From: Ornithinimicrobium ciconiae
Lineage (GTDB): Bacteria; Actinomycetota; Actinomycetes; Actinomycetales; Dermatophilaceae
Assembly (NCBI RefSeq): GCF_007197575.1
Contig: NZ_CP041616.1
Span: 3,658,001 to 3,722,000, forward strand
Direction: 5' to 3'
Length of the DNA stretch: 64,000 nt
Shown here: positions 34,893 through 43,020 of the stretch, one piece after another
Layout: every line of letters starts with the position of its first letter
Numbering within the stretch: the stretch's first letter is position 1
Notes under the pieces: generated by a model
What the model was told of the DNA's origin: nothing
Seen by the model: the letters and a program-made list of their open reading frames with translations, nothing else
Database searches by the model: none
Translations under genes and position numbers: made by a program

Positions 34893-35594
34893 ATGCCCAG
34901 GCCGGACCGTTCGACCAAAAAGATCCCCAAGGGCGAGACCAAGAAGGGCGGCAAGGCTCCGCAGGGAGCTGCCTCCGAGCGGCAGGCTCGGGTGGCCGCC
35001 ATCCAGAAGAAGGCCAAGGCCTCAGAGCGCAAGGGCACCTCGGCAATCTGGGTCGGGCTGGGCGTCGTGCTCGTCCTGATCTTCGGTCTGGTGGGGTGGG
35101 CGGCCTACGACCAGGCCACCAACCGTCCCGGCATGGGCGCCGTCGTGACCTATGACGAGCTGGACGACCCCAGTGACGACCTGGGCCGCAACCACGTGGA
35201 GACGAGGGTGGAGTACAAGCAGAACCCTCCCGTCGGTGGTGACCATCACCCGACGTGGCTGAACTGCGGGATCTACGAAGAGCCCGTCCCCAACCACCAC
35301 GCCGTCCACTCCCTCGAGCACGGCACCATCTGGCTGACCTATCAGTCCGGCGTCTCCGCGGGCGATCTGGACGCTCTGCGCGACCTGGCCTCCCAGGAGT
35401 TCATGCTCCTGTCACCGAACGAAGACCAGGAGCACCCGATCATGGCGACCGCATGGGGCCGTCAGCTCGGCGTCGACAGCGGCACCGACACGCGTCTGCA
35501 GCAGTTCATCCGCGACTGGCGCCAGGGCCCGCAGACGCCGGAGCCCGGCGCGGCCTGCACCGGCGGCACCTCCGTCGACCTGGTCGGCGGCTGA
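34893..35594 (+). CDS. DUF3105 membrane-anchored protein
   Basis: A 233-residue protein. A Lys/Arg-rich cytoplasmic N-terminus (1-52) precedes one membrane segment (~53-73, [20 protein letters not shown]) and an extracytoplasmic DUF3105 domain with [35 protein letters not shown] and [12 protein letters not shown]. The many His residues suggest metal binding, but the family has no proven function. GGAG lies 8 nt before the ATG. It is followed after two bases by the DUF305 gene; DUF3105-DUF305 pairs recur in actinobacteria, so they may act together at the cell surface. Confidence 0.9.
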   Translation: MPRPDRSTKKIPKGETKKGGKAPQGAASERQARVAAIQKKAKASERKGTSAIWVGLGVVLVLIFGLVGWAAYDQATNRPGMGAVVTYDELDDPSDDLGRNHVETRVEYKQNPPVGGDHHPTWLNCGIYEEPVPNHHAVHSLEHGTIWLTYQSGVSAGDLDALRDLASQEFMLLSPNEDQEHPIMATAWGRQLGVDSGTDTRLQQFIRDWRQGPQTPEPGAACTGGTSVDLVGG

Positions 35595-35596
35595 GC

Positions 35597-36385
35597 ATGA
35601 CACTCGTCGCTGACGAGGACACCCCACAGACTCCGGGCCCCCCGCAGCCGGAGACCGGCCGGCTCGGGATCGGGCTGGTCGCTGGCACCGCGATCGTGGG
35701 TCTGATCCTGGGCGCCCTGCTCGGCTGGCTGGTCTTCGGACAGTCCAGCCCTGCCGACGACAGTGTCGAAGCGGGCTTCGCACGGGACATGACCGAGCAC
35801 CACGCCCAGGCCGTCGAGATGTCGCTGGAGGTGCTGCAGACCACCGAGGACGAGGGCCTGCGGGCACTGGCCACGGACATCGCCTCGACGCAGGGCAACC
35901 AGCTGGGTCAGATGGAGGGCTGGATCCGACAGTGGGGTCTGCCGATGGCCCGCCCGGGTGACCGGATGGACTGGATGGGTGAGATGGAGCACGCCATGCA
36001 CCTGGTCGAGGGCGCCCCGATGGCCGGCATGGCCAACCCGGAGCAGATGGAGTCGCTGCGCACTGCCGAGGGCGAGGCCGCCGACGTGCTCTATCTGCAG
36101 CTGATGACCACCCACCACATCGCGGGCGTCGAGATGGCTGAGGCCGCTCTCGATGGCGGTGTCGACGGTGAGGTCAGGCGCCTGGCCGCGGCAATGGTCA
36201 ACGGTCAGGAGTCGGAGATCGAGCTGATGCTCGGCATGCTCGAGGTCCGCGGGGAGCAGTCACAGGAGCAGTCCGGCCTCACGGTCGGTGTCGCCGAGCA
36301 GGGTGAGCCGATGGACCACGAGGACATGGGTCACGGCGAGGACGACCCCGCAGATCACGCGGACGACACCGGCCACGACGGCTGA
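35597..36385 (+). CDS. DUF305 protein
   Basis: A 262-residue protein with an N-terminal membrane segment (~23-48) and two ferritin-like DUF305 half-repeats. The first has FARDMTEHHAQAVEMSLEVL, the second LQLMTTHHIAGVEMAEAAL. The C-terminus is His/Asp/Glu-rich (MDHEDMGHGEDD). DUF305 proteins are four-helix bundles often near copper or other metal genes; the function is not settled. It starts two bases after the DUF3105 stop and is almost certainly in the same operon. Confidence 0.9.
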   Translation: MTLVADEDTPQTPGPPQPETGRLGIGLVAGTAIVGLILGALLGWLVFGQSSPADDSVEAGFARDMTEHHAQAVEMSLEVLQTTEDEGLRALATDIASTQGNQLGQMEGWIRQWGLPMARPGDRMDWMGEMEHAMHLVEGAPMAGMANPEQMESLRTAEGEAADVLYLQLMTTHHIAGVEMAEAALDGGVDGEVRRLAAAMVNGQESEIELMLGMLEVRGEQSQEQSGLTVGVAEQGEPMDHEDMGHGEDDPADHADDTGHDG

Positions 36386-36419
36386 CCGGACGCACCCCCT
36401 ATTTCGGGTCCGCTGGCTG

Positions 36420-37109
36420 CTAGGGCTGCAACCGGGTCAGGGACCAGGACGCGGCATCGTCCAGGTTTCCCTCCCCCACGCGGGTGAGCACCAGGCGGTC
36501 GTGCAGCCGGTTGACCCGTCCGGCCCAGAACTCCACCCGGTCGGGCCGCAGGCGCACCCCGCCCCAGTGTTCCGGCACCGGCACGTCCACTGGATGCCCG
36601 TGGTCCGGGAACCGCTCGGCATACTCCTGATAGGCCTGCTCCAGCGCCGCCCTGCCGGTGGCCGGCGCTGACTGGTGCGATGCCCAGGCACTGATCCGCG
36701 CCCCCCACGGCCGCTGCCGGAAGTAGTCCTCGACCTCGCCCCGGTCCACGATCTCAGCCACGCCGCGGAACCGGATCGCGCGGAACATGCTGGGCCAGGT
36801 CAGGCTCGCCGCGAGCTGCGGGCGAGCCGCGAGCTGCCGCCCCTTCGTCGAGGTCAGGTTCGTCACGAACCCGGGGCCGCGCGGGTCCAGGAAGCGCATC
36901 AGCACAGTCCGCACATCCGGTCCGGTCTCGTCGACGGTGGCCACCGACAGCGCATCCGGCTCCGGAACGTCACCGTGCTCCTGCTGCCGGGCCCGCGCCT
37001 CCTGCACCCACCTGCTGATCTGTTGGAATGGCGTCGCCGCGAGCTGTTCCTCCCCCAGGCCCGCCCCGGCATACTCCACCCGTCTGCGCCATCCCTGGTC
37101 ACCTGTCAT
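36420..37109 (-). CDS. pdxH: Pyridoxamine 5'-phosphate oxidase
   Basis: A 229-residue FMN enzyme that oxidises pyridoxine or pyridoxamine 5'-phosphate to pyridoxal phosphate. The family order is visible: DPFQQ-like region TPFQQISRWVQEARA, AVSVATVDETGPDVRTVLMR, GFVTNLTSTKGRQLAARP, ASLTWPSMFRAIRFRGVAE, RPWGARISAWASHQS and the C-terminal GGVRLRPDRVEFWAGRVNRLHDR. ATG 37109 (MTGDQGWRRRVEY) matches the usual actinobacterial start; a longer in-frame extension is rejected. It stands alone and is divergent from the hypothetical gene at 37174. Confidence 0.95.
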   Translation of the reverse strand: MTGDQGWRRRVEYAGAGLGEEQLAATPFQQISRWVQEARARQQEHGDVPEPDALSVATVDETGPDVRTVLMRFLDPRGPGFVTNLTSTKGRQLAARPQLAASLTWPSMFRAIRFRGVAEIVDRGEVEDYFRQRPWGARISAWASHQSAPATGRAALEQAYQEYAERFPDHGHPVDVPVPEHWGGVRLRPDRVEFWAGRVNRLHDRLVLTRVGEGNLDDAASWSLTRLQP

Positions 37110-37173
37110 CACGATCTGAGTATGCCGCGCGCTTAGGGTGGGTGAGCAAGGACCAGTTCCACGGAGGTGCACG

Positions 37174-37752
37174 ATGGCAGGAAAGGGCAAGGCCGCGACC
37201 CGTCTGATCAAGTACGGGCCGATCGCCGCCGCCGCCGCTCAGCGGTGGGGGCCGGTGGTCTGGGAGCAGCTGAAGAACCAGCGGGAGCCGGCGGAGAAGT
37301 TCGTGCAGGACAAGGTCGCCAAGGGCAACCAGCGCAAAAAGGCGATGGCCCACGCGGCCACGGTCATCGACGGCTCCGTGCTGCAGGTCTTTCACCGCAA
37401 CACGGCCCACTGGGTGGTCTTCTCCGGGGACGACCCGATCGCGGTCCACCCCCCGACGCCAGCACCGTTCGAGGAACTCCTGGACCGCGCCGACCTCGAC
37501 AAGCGCGTGCGTCCGCAGGACGGCTCCGTGACGATCAAGGTCCCCCGGCCCAAGAAGCCTGGGTCGAAGAGCAAGCCGCCCGGCGCTACCGGCACCACGG
37601 CCTCGACGACGGGCGGCACGGGGTCGCCGTCACGTCAGGAGCCGGCGCCGGGACCGCACACGGTCAACTCGCCTGTCGCTCCCGGACCGGTCGCTCCAGG
37701 ACCGGTCGTTCGTGGCGAGGTCAGGAGCTCGGCGCAACGGCCTCCGGACTGA
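37174..37752 (+). CDS. Hypothetical basic protein
   Basis: A 192-residue protein with no recognised domain. The first ~110 residues look folded (RLIKYGPIAAAAAQRWGPVV, KKAMAHAATVIDGSVLQVFH, NTAHWVVFSGDDPIAVHPPT), and the last ~70 are a Pro/Gly/Ser/Thr-rich tail with the repeated unit VAPGPVAPGPV. It is probably cytosolic. GGAGG lies 8 nt before the ATG. Its 3' end overlaps the convergent GPH symporter gene by 32 bp, an unusually long tail overlap, so one of the two C-termini may be recently extended. Confidence 0.75.
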   Translation: MAGKGKAATRLIKYGPIAAAAAQRWGPVVWEQLKNQREPAEKFVQDKVAKGNQRKKAMAHAATVIDGSVLQVFHRNTAHWVVFSGDDPIAVHPPTPAPFEELLDRADLDKRVRPQDGSVTIKVPRPKKPGSKSKPPGATGTTASTTGGTGSPSRQEPAPGPHTVNSPVAPGPVAPGPVVRGEVRSSAQRPPD

Positions 37753-39076
37753 GATCTCGGCGGTTGGCGGGCACCGTGATGAACATGCTCAGGCCCGCCC
37801 CGAGCGCGGCGAGCGCCATCGGATAGAGGCAGACGTAGGCCCGCCAGGCGGCCCCGGCCTGAGCGCCGGGATCGTCGCCGGAGTAATAGCCAAAGAGGTA
37901 ACCCAGTGATGCCAGCGCCACCCCGGAGATGACTCCTGCCAGGCGGCCGAAGAAGCCGAAGGCCGCCAGGAACATGCCCTCTCGGTGAGCGCCGTGCACG
38001 GCCGTGTCCTCGTCCAGCACCCGCGCGATGATCAGGTCGTTGCTGGCCAGCATCCCGCCATAGCCAACCCCGACGCAGAGACCGGCGAGGATCGCGGTCA
38101 GCAGGTTGTGCGCGAAGTAGAGCGGGACGAAACCCAGCGCCAGGAGCGCGAGGGCCAGCCGCCACGTGAAGGGCGCGCCTCTGCGGCGCACGACCCGCGC
38201 CCAGACCGCCAGGAAGCCGACGGTGGCGAGGATGACGACACCCTGCAGATAGAGGGCGTAGGCCACCGGGAGCCCCAGGGAGTAGCGCACATAGAGCTGC
38301 ACCCCCGTGAGCACGAGTCCCATGGCGCTGAGGTAGCACGCGCTGACCACGCCGATCTGCCAGAAGCGCGGATTGCTCAGGATCGCCCTGACCGTCGCCA
38401 GGAACGGGGACCGGGAGGCCTGCGCGGCGCGGGGGTCCTCCCGGATCCCGAGGGCCATATAAAGGATCACGGCACAGGCCAGCACCCCATAGAGGATCGC
38501 GGTGATCGTGAAGCCCTCCGTGCTGTGCTCGGTGCCGAAGACCGAGGTCGTCAGCCAGGGGGTCAGGGCGAGCGACACGACCAGCGCGAGCAGCTGGAAT
38601 CCCTGGCGCAGCGCGTTGGCGACGGCCCGCTGCCGCTCCCGCGGGAACAGTTCGGGCAGCAGGGCACCGTAGTTAGCGTTGATCATCGAGTCAGCGGCCT
38701 CGCACAGGATCGCGAACGTCGCGAACCACACCACCAACCCCGTGCCGTCCAGGGACTCGGGCACGGTGAACAGGGCGATCATGCCGACCGCCAGCACCGG
38801 TGCGCCGACAAGCAGCCACGGGCGGCGACGGCCCCACCGGGTGCGGGTGCGGTCACTGAGGAAACCGAGCACCGGGTTGTCGAGGGCATCGATGATGGCG
38901 TAGGCGATCATGACGACCCCGTAGACCCGCACGTCCATCCCGAGCAGATCGACATAGAAGAGGATCAGCGATCCCTTGATCATGGTGATCGGGATCGAGG
39001 TCCCGAACATGCCCACGGCATAGCGCGCCGGGCGGGTCGAGGACGGGCCGCTGCTGGAGAGCTCCGGTCCGGTCAC
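37721..39076 (-). CDS. GPH-family (MFS) sugar:cation symporter
   Basis: A 451-residue permease of the glycoside-pentoside-hexuronide:cation symporter group of the MFS, with ~12 membrane helices. The family marks are FYVDLLGMDVRVYGVVMIAY, DALDNPVLGFLSDRTRTRWG and GRRRPWLLVGAP. It probably imports a sugar or glycoside; the substrate is unknown. GTG 39076 is chosen because family similarity begins shortly after it and the upstream extension is Arg/Gly-rich shadow sequence. It follows the gamma-glutamyltransferase gene by 113 bp on the same strand. Its 3' end overlaps the convergent gene at 37752. Confidence 0.87.
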   Translation of the reverse strand: MTGPELSSSGPSSTRPARYAVGMFGTSIPITMIKGSLILFYVDLLGMDVRVYGVVMIAYAIIDALDNPVLGFLSDRTRTRWGRRRPWLLVGAPVLAVGMIALFTVPESLDGTGLVVWFATFAILCEAADSMINANYGALLPELFPRERQRAVANALRQGFQLLALVVSLALTPWLTTSVFGTEHSTEGFTITAILYGVLACAVILYMALGIREDPRAAQASRSPFLATVRAILSNPRFWQIGVVSACYLSAMGLVLTGVQLYVRYSLGLPVAYALYLQGVVILATVGFLAVWARVVRRRGAPFTWRLALALLALGFVPLYFAHNLLTAILAGLCVGVGYGGMLASNDLIIARVLDEDTAVHGAHREGMFLAAFGFFGRLAGVISGVALASLGYLFGYYSGDDPGAQAGAAWRAYVCLYPMALAALGAGLSMFITVPANRRDLSPEAVAPSS

Positions 39077-39189
39077 GGGGGTCAGCCTGCCAGATCGATC
39101 GAGCGCACGGCGTGGTCGATCTTCTGACGACCGCGTGCACGGCGTGGCGCCCCAGACGGTCACCGGGCGCGCGCCGAGGTGTCCGTCGG

Positions 39190-41031
39190 TCAGCGACCGA
39201 CGGCGTAGCCCTGCATGCCGCGCGGGTTCGCACCCGCGCTGAGCAGACCACTCTCGGGGTCCCGGGCCACGGCGCACATCCGGCCGAGCGTCCACGGACC
39301 CTGCTCCAGGACCTCGTGGCCCCAGTCGGCGAGCGCCGAGCGCACGGTCTCCGGATAGCGGTCCTCGATGACGAGCACGCCGGGCTCGGTGATTCTGGGC
39401 TCGAACGACCCCGGGAAACTCGTGGTGTGGAAGGCGGGCGCGTCAATCGCTTCCTGCAGGCTCGCCCCATGGGCCAGGTGGCGCAGCAGGAAGAGCGACT
39501 GCCACTGGTCCTGCTGGTCGCCGCCGGGCGAGCCGCAGGCGAGCACCGGCTGCCCGTCGCACAGAACGAGGGTCGGCGTCAGGGTGGTGCGCGGACGCCT
39601 GCCCGGTCGCAGCGAGGAGGGCAGACCCTGCTCCAGCCACATCATCTGCAGGCGGCTGCCGAGCGGAAAGCCGAGCTCGGGGATGACCGGCGAGCTCTGC
39701 AACCACCCACCGCTCGGGGTGGCCGAGACGATATTGCCCCAGCGGTCGACGACGTCGAGGTGGCAGGTGTCGCCGCGGGTCACCCCATCGGGGCCCACGT
39801 CGGGTTCGCCCCGATCCTCACGTGGCGCCTGCTCCCGCTCGCGGGTGACCGTCGGCTCCCCGACGCCGGGAGCCACCCCGACCGCCTCGGTCAGGCCCGC
39901 GAACTCAGCCATCCGGGGAGCGCGGCCACCCGGTGAGCCGGGTCGCACCGTGCGATCTGCACCCCTCCCGACGAGCGCTGCACGCTCCCCCAGGTAGGCA
40001 GGGTCGAGCAGGTCATCGACGGGCACCGGCTCGTCGCCAGAGTCCCCGAACCACGCCTCGCGGTCGGCCATGGCGAGCTTCCACGCCTCGGCGAGGGCGT
40101 GCACGCCCTCGGCCGTGTCTGGGTCGGGTGGGTCTCCGAGGGCATCGAGTATGCCGAGCACCTGCAGGAGCGCAGGCCCCTGGCCCCACGGCCCGGCCTT
40201 AGCGATCGAGTGCCCCTGCCACTCGCGCACCACGGCCGGCTCCCAGGTGGCCGAGAAGGCGGCCAGGTCCTGCCCGGTGATGACGCCTGGGGCGACGCGG
40301 CCGTCGGAGTGGCGGAACGCACGCCGGGCGAAATGGTCGACCGCGTCCGCGACAAAACCCTGGGACCAGGCGGTGCGCACCGCCTCGACCCGCGCCTCAC
40401 GCGTGCCGGCGCCCTCTCCGGCAGCCACGAGCCGGTCCAGGGTGTCCGCCCAGGCGAGGTTGCGGAACAACTCCCCCGCGCGCGGAGGCCGCCCGCCGGG
40501 CAGCCAGACGTCGGCCGAGGTGGTCCAGTCACTCTCGAAGATCTCCTGGACCGCAGCCACGGTCGTGCCCACCCGGGCAACCAGCGGGTGGCCGTGACGC
40601 GCGTAGTGCTGGGCGGGAGCGAGGACCTGGGCGGGCGACATACTCCCGTGGTCGCGCAGCAGGAGGAGCCAGGCGTCGACCGCTCCCGGGACGGCGGCAG
40701 CCAGCGGACCCGCCCCTGGCACCCGGTCCATCCCCAACCCTCGGAAGTGCTCCGCCGTGGCAGCCGCCGGGGCCGCGCCCTGTCCGCACAGCACCCGCGG
40801 CGTGGGGTCAGCGGCCGTGGCGATGATCGCCGGCAGGTCGCCGCCCGGGCCGTTGAGGTGGGGCTCGACCAGGTGCAGCACGAAACCCCCGGCGACCGCG
40901 GCGTCGAAGGCGTTGCCACCCTGCTCGAGCATCGCCATCGCGGTCTGGGAGGCGATCCAGTGCGTGCTGGAGACCATCCCGAAGGTGCCCGTCAGGGTGG
41001 GCCGGGTCGTGAAGGCACCCACCGGAGTCAC
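39190..41031 (-). CDS. Gamma-glutamyltransferase family protein
   Basis: A 613-residue Ntn-hydrolase that self-cleaves into large and small chains and transfers or hydrolyses gamma-glutamyl groups, e.g. of glutathione-like thiols. Marks are ASQTAMAMLEQGGNAFDAAV, VEPHLNGPGGDLPAI, the catalytic GDTCHLDVVDRWGNIVSATP (Thr422 as new N-terminus), LPSSLRPGRRPRTTLTPTLV and GSPGGDQQDQWQSLFLLRHL. No clear signal peptide is seen, so it may be cytosolic or exported by another route. Start is GTG 41031 and is tentative. It lies 22 bp after the small membrane peptide gene. Confidence 0.9.
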   Translation of the reverse strand: MTPVGAFTTRPTLTGTFGMVSSTHWIASQTAMAMLEQGGNAFDAAVAGGFVLHLVEPHLNGPGGDLPAIIATAADPTPRVLCGQGAAPAAATAEHFRGLGMDRVPGAGPLAAAVPGAVDAWLLLLRDHGSMSPAQVLAPAQHYARHGHPLVARVGTTVAAVQEIFESDWTTSADVWLPGGRPPRAGELFRNLAWADTLDRLVAAGEGAGTREARVEAVRTAWSQGFVADAVDHFARRAFRHSDGRVAPGVITGQDLAAFSATWEPAVVREWQGHSIAKAGPWGQGPALLQVLGILDALGDPPDPDTAEGVHALAEAWKLAMADREAWFGDSGDEPVPVDDLLDPAYLGERAALVGRGADRTVRPGSPGGRAPRMAEFAGLTEAVGVAPGVGEPTVTREREQAPREDRGEPDVGPDGVTRGDTCHLDVVDRWGNIVSATPSGGWLQSSPVIPELGFPLGSRLQMMWLEQGLPSSLRPGRRPRTTLTPTLVLCDGQPVLACGSPGGDQQDQWQSLFLLRHLAHGASLQEAIDAPAFHTTSFPGSFEPRITEPGVLVIEDRYPETVRSALADWGHEVLEQGPWTLGRMCAVARDPESGLLSAGANPRGMQGYAVGR

Positions 41032-41053
41032 CCGAGAACCGCCGAGAACGTGC

Positions 41054-41140
41054 TCACCTGACGACGGCGGCCACGCCGGCGACCACGAAGAAGAGCGCGA
41101 GGGCCACCAGCACGATGACGCGGCGGGAGCGGGGGGTCAT
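41054..41140 (-). CDS. 28-residue single-pass membrane peptide coupled to the MFS gene
   Basis: Minus strand ATG 41140-41138 overlaps the MFS stop as TGATG, the classic stop-restart arrangement. The peptide is MTPRSRR followed by a hydrophobic segment of ~20 residues (VIVLVALALFFVVAGVAAVV) and a final Arg, so it would insert as one helix with a positive, cytoplasmic N-terminus. Small helices of this kind can modulate a transporter; the partner here would be the MFS protein. It is below usual gene-caller length, and expression is not proven. Confidence 0.55.
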   Translation of the reverse strand: MTPRSRRVIVLVALALFFVVAGVAAVVR

Positions 41141-42423
41141 CAGGACACCCTCTCAGGCACGGGCTCCGTCGGCCCATATTCCACGCTGAGCCAGTTGCCC
41201 CGCTCGCGCTGCAGCCGGACCCGGATGTCCTTGGTGCGCATGACATAGGTGGTCGCAACGATCACCGCCAGACCGCACGTCACGGTGGCGATGAGCACCG
41301 TCCACCGGGGCCCGAAGGTCTCCCCGATCCAGCCGATGACCGGCGATCCGACAGGGGTGCCGCCCATGAAGACGGCCATGTAGAGGGCCATCACCCGGCC
41401 CCGCACCTCCGGGGCCACACTGAGCTGGATCATCGAGTTGGCGGTGACCATCACGGTCAACGCGGCAAGCCCGGTCGGGATGAGCATCAGGGTGTAGAAG
41501 AGGAAGTTCGGGGCCAACCCGACAAAGAGCGTGCACAGGGCAAACAACCCCATGGCGATCAGCAGGTAGCGCAGCCGCGGCTTCTCCCGACGCGCCGCCA
41601 GCAGCGCGCCACCGAGGGAGCCGATCGCCATGACCGAGCCGACGATGCCGTACTCCTCCACGCCCTTGCCGAAGGCCTCGGTGGACATCAGCGCGTTGGT
41701 GAGCTGGAAGTTCATGCCGAAGGTGCCGTGCACGAAGACCAGCGCCATGATCAGGATGATGTCCGGCCGGTGCCGCACATAGGCGATGCCCTCACGGATC
41801 CGACCCTTGCCCCTGGCCACCGGTGCGGGGGTGAGGGTGTCGACGTCCATCAGCAGCAGCGCGCCGATCACCGCGACGAAGGAGGCCGCGTTGATCAGCA
41901 GGGTCGGCCCGGTGCCGAACCAGGCGATGAGCAGCCCGGCCAGCGCCGGGCCCATCAGGCGGCCGCTGTGGAAGGACGCGCTGTTCAGACCCACCGCATT
42001 GCTGATCTGAGTCGGGGGCACCATCTCGGAGACGAAGGCCTGCCGCGCCGGGCCGTCGACGGCGGCGGCGCAGCCCTGGATGAACGCCAGCAGATAGATG
42101 TGCCACAGGGTGGCCACGCCGGTGACGACGAGCAGTCCCATCGCCACGGCGGTGAGCGCCATGAGGGACTGGGTGATGATCATGGTCTTGCGCTTGGGGA
42201 AGCGGTCACTGACGGCACCGGCGATCGGGGCGAGCAGGAGCATCGGCAAGAACTGCAGGCCCGTGACGATGCCGAGGGCCTCGGCAGAGTTGTTGGTCAG
42301 CTCGGTGAGGACGAGCCAGTCCTGGGCGACGCGGCCCATCCAGGTGCCCGTGTTGGAGACGATGCCGCCCGTGGCATAGATCCGATAGTTCTTGATCGAC
42401 AACGAGCTGAACATCGCGCTCAC
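41140..42423 (-). CDS. MFS transporter, enterobactin/drug exporter type (DHA3-like)
   Basis: A 427-residue permease with 12 predicted helices. The N-terminus SIKNYRIYATGGIVSNTGTW and QDWLVLTEL are typical of the MFS_3 (EntS-like) exporter group; SDRFPKRKTMIITQSLMAL is the TM2-TM3 A-motif. Genes of this type export siderophores or toxic compounds. The GTG start overlaps the MarR stop by four bases, so regulator and exporter are coupled, and the exporter is probably induced when the MarR protein binds a ligand. Its own stop overlaps the start of a 28-residue membrane peptide gene. Confidence 0.9.
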   Translation of the reverse strand: MSAMFSSLSIKNYRIYATGGIVSNTGTWMGRVAQDWLVLTELTNNSAEALGIVTGLQFLPMLLLAPIAGAVSDRFPKRKTMIITQSLMALTAVAMGLLVVTGVATLWHIYLLAFIQGCAAAVDGPARQAFVSEMVPPTQISNAVGLNSASFHSGRLMGPALAGLLIAWFGTGPTLLINAASFVAVIGALLLMDVDTLTPAPVARGKGRIREGIAYVRHRPDIILIMALVFVHGTFGMNFQLTNALMSTEAFGKGVEEYGIVGSVMAIGSLGGALLAARREKPRLRYLLIAMGLFALCTLFVGLAPNFLFYTLMLIPTGLAALTVMVTANSMIQLSVAPEVRGRVMALYMAVFMGGTPVGSPVIGWIGETFGPRWTVLIATVTCGLAVIVATTYVMRTKDIRVRLQRERGNWLSVEYGPTEPVPERVS

Positions 42424-42863
42424 TCGTCGAACACCCGGTTCAGCAGATCGCTGGCGCCGGCCAGCAGTGCACGCTCCTCGTCGGTGAGGCCGTCCAGACG
42501 CTGGGTCATCCAGGCGTCGCGGCGGGCCCGGTGCGCATCCAACTCACCGCGGCCCTTGTCGGTCAGGGACAGCCGGACGACCCTGCCGTCGTCACTGTCC
42601 GAGGCGCGCTCGACCATCCCGAGCTCGACGAGGGCGCTCACGGTGCGGCTCATGCTCGGGGCGCTCACCCGCTCGATCGAGGCGAGCTCGCCAGAGGTGT
42701 AGGACGACTGGGCCAGTCGCACGATCACGCTCAGCTGGTGGGGCGCGATGGTGCTGGTGGTCTCGAAGCGGACACGCCGCGACACGCGCATACACGCGAT
42801 GCGCAGGTCGTGCGCGAGCCGGGCGATGTCATCCGGCAAGTGATGGGCAGGCTGGGCGGGCAC
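42420..42863 (-). CDS. MarR-family regulator of the MFS exporter
   Basis: A 147-residue winged-helix regulator: MarR dimer helices at both ends and a core with APHQLSVIVRLAQSSYTSG, ASIERVSAPSMSRTVSALVE and the wing DSDDGRVVRLSLTDKGRGEL. Starts at GTG 42863. It heads the operon with the MFS exporter and probably represses itself from the inverted repeat at 42896-42921. The ligand is unknown. Confidence 0.93.
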   Translation of the reverse strand: MPAQPAHHLPDDIARLAHDLRIACMRVSRRVRFETTSTIAPHQLSVIVRLAQSSYTSGELASIERVSAPSMSRTVSALVELGMVERASDSDDGRVVRLSLTDKGRGELDAHRARRDAWMTQRLDGLTDEERALLAGASDLLNRVFDE

Positions 42864-42895
42864 AGAGGTCCTCAGATTCGCAGTAGCAGTACCAT

Positions 42896-42921
42896 TTAGC
42901 CTAACTCATTACTTTGGCTAA
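42896..42921. promoter_or_regulatory. Candidate MarR operator
   Basis: TTAGCC (42896-42901) and GGCTAA (42916-42921) form an inverted repeat with a 14-bp AT-rich spacer, 33 bp upstream of the marR start, inside the most AT-rich stretch nearby. A MarR dimer binding here would overlap the promoter. Inferred from symmetry and position. Confidence 0.5.
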
Positions 42922-43020
42922 CTATTTCCGGTAGCCGCCCTGCTGGTGAGCACTGTGCGCCCGGCCTGGGCACATCCCGGAACGCCCGGCGCCCGGTCGG
43001 GGGCGCCCGGCCGCCGGCCC

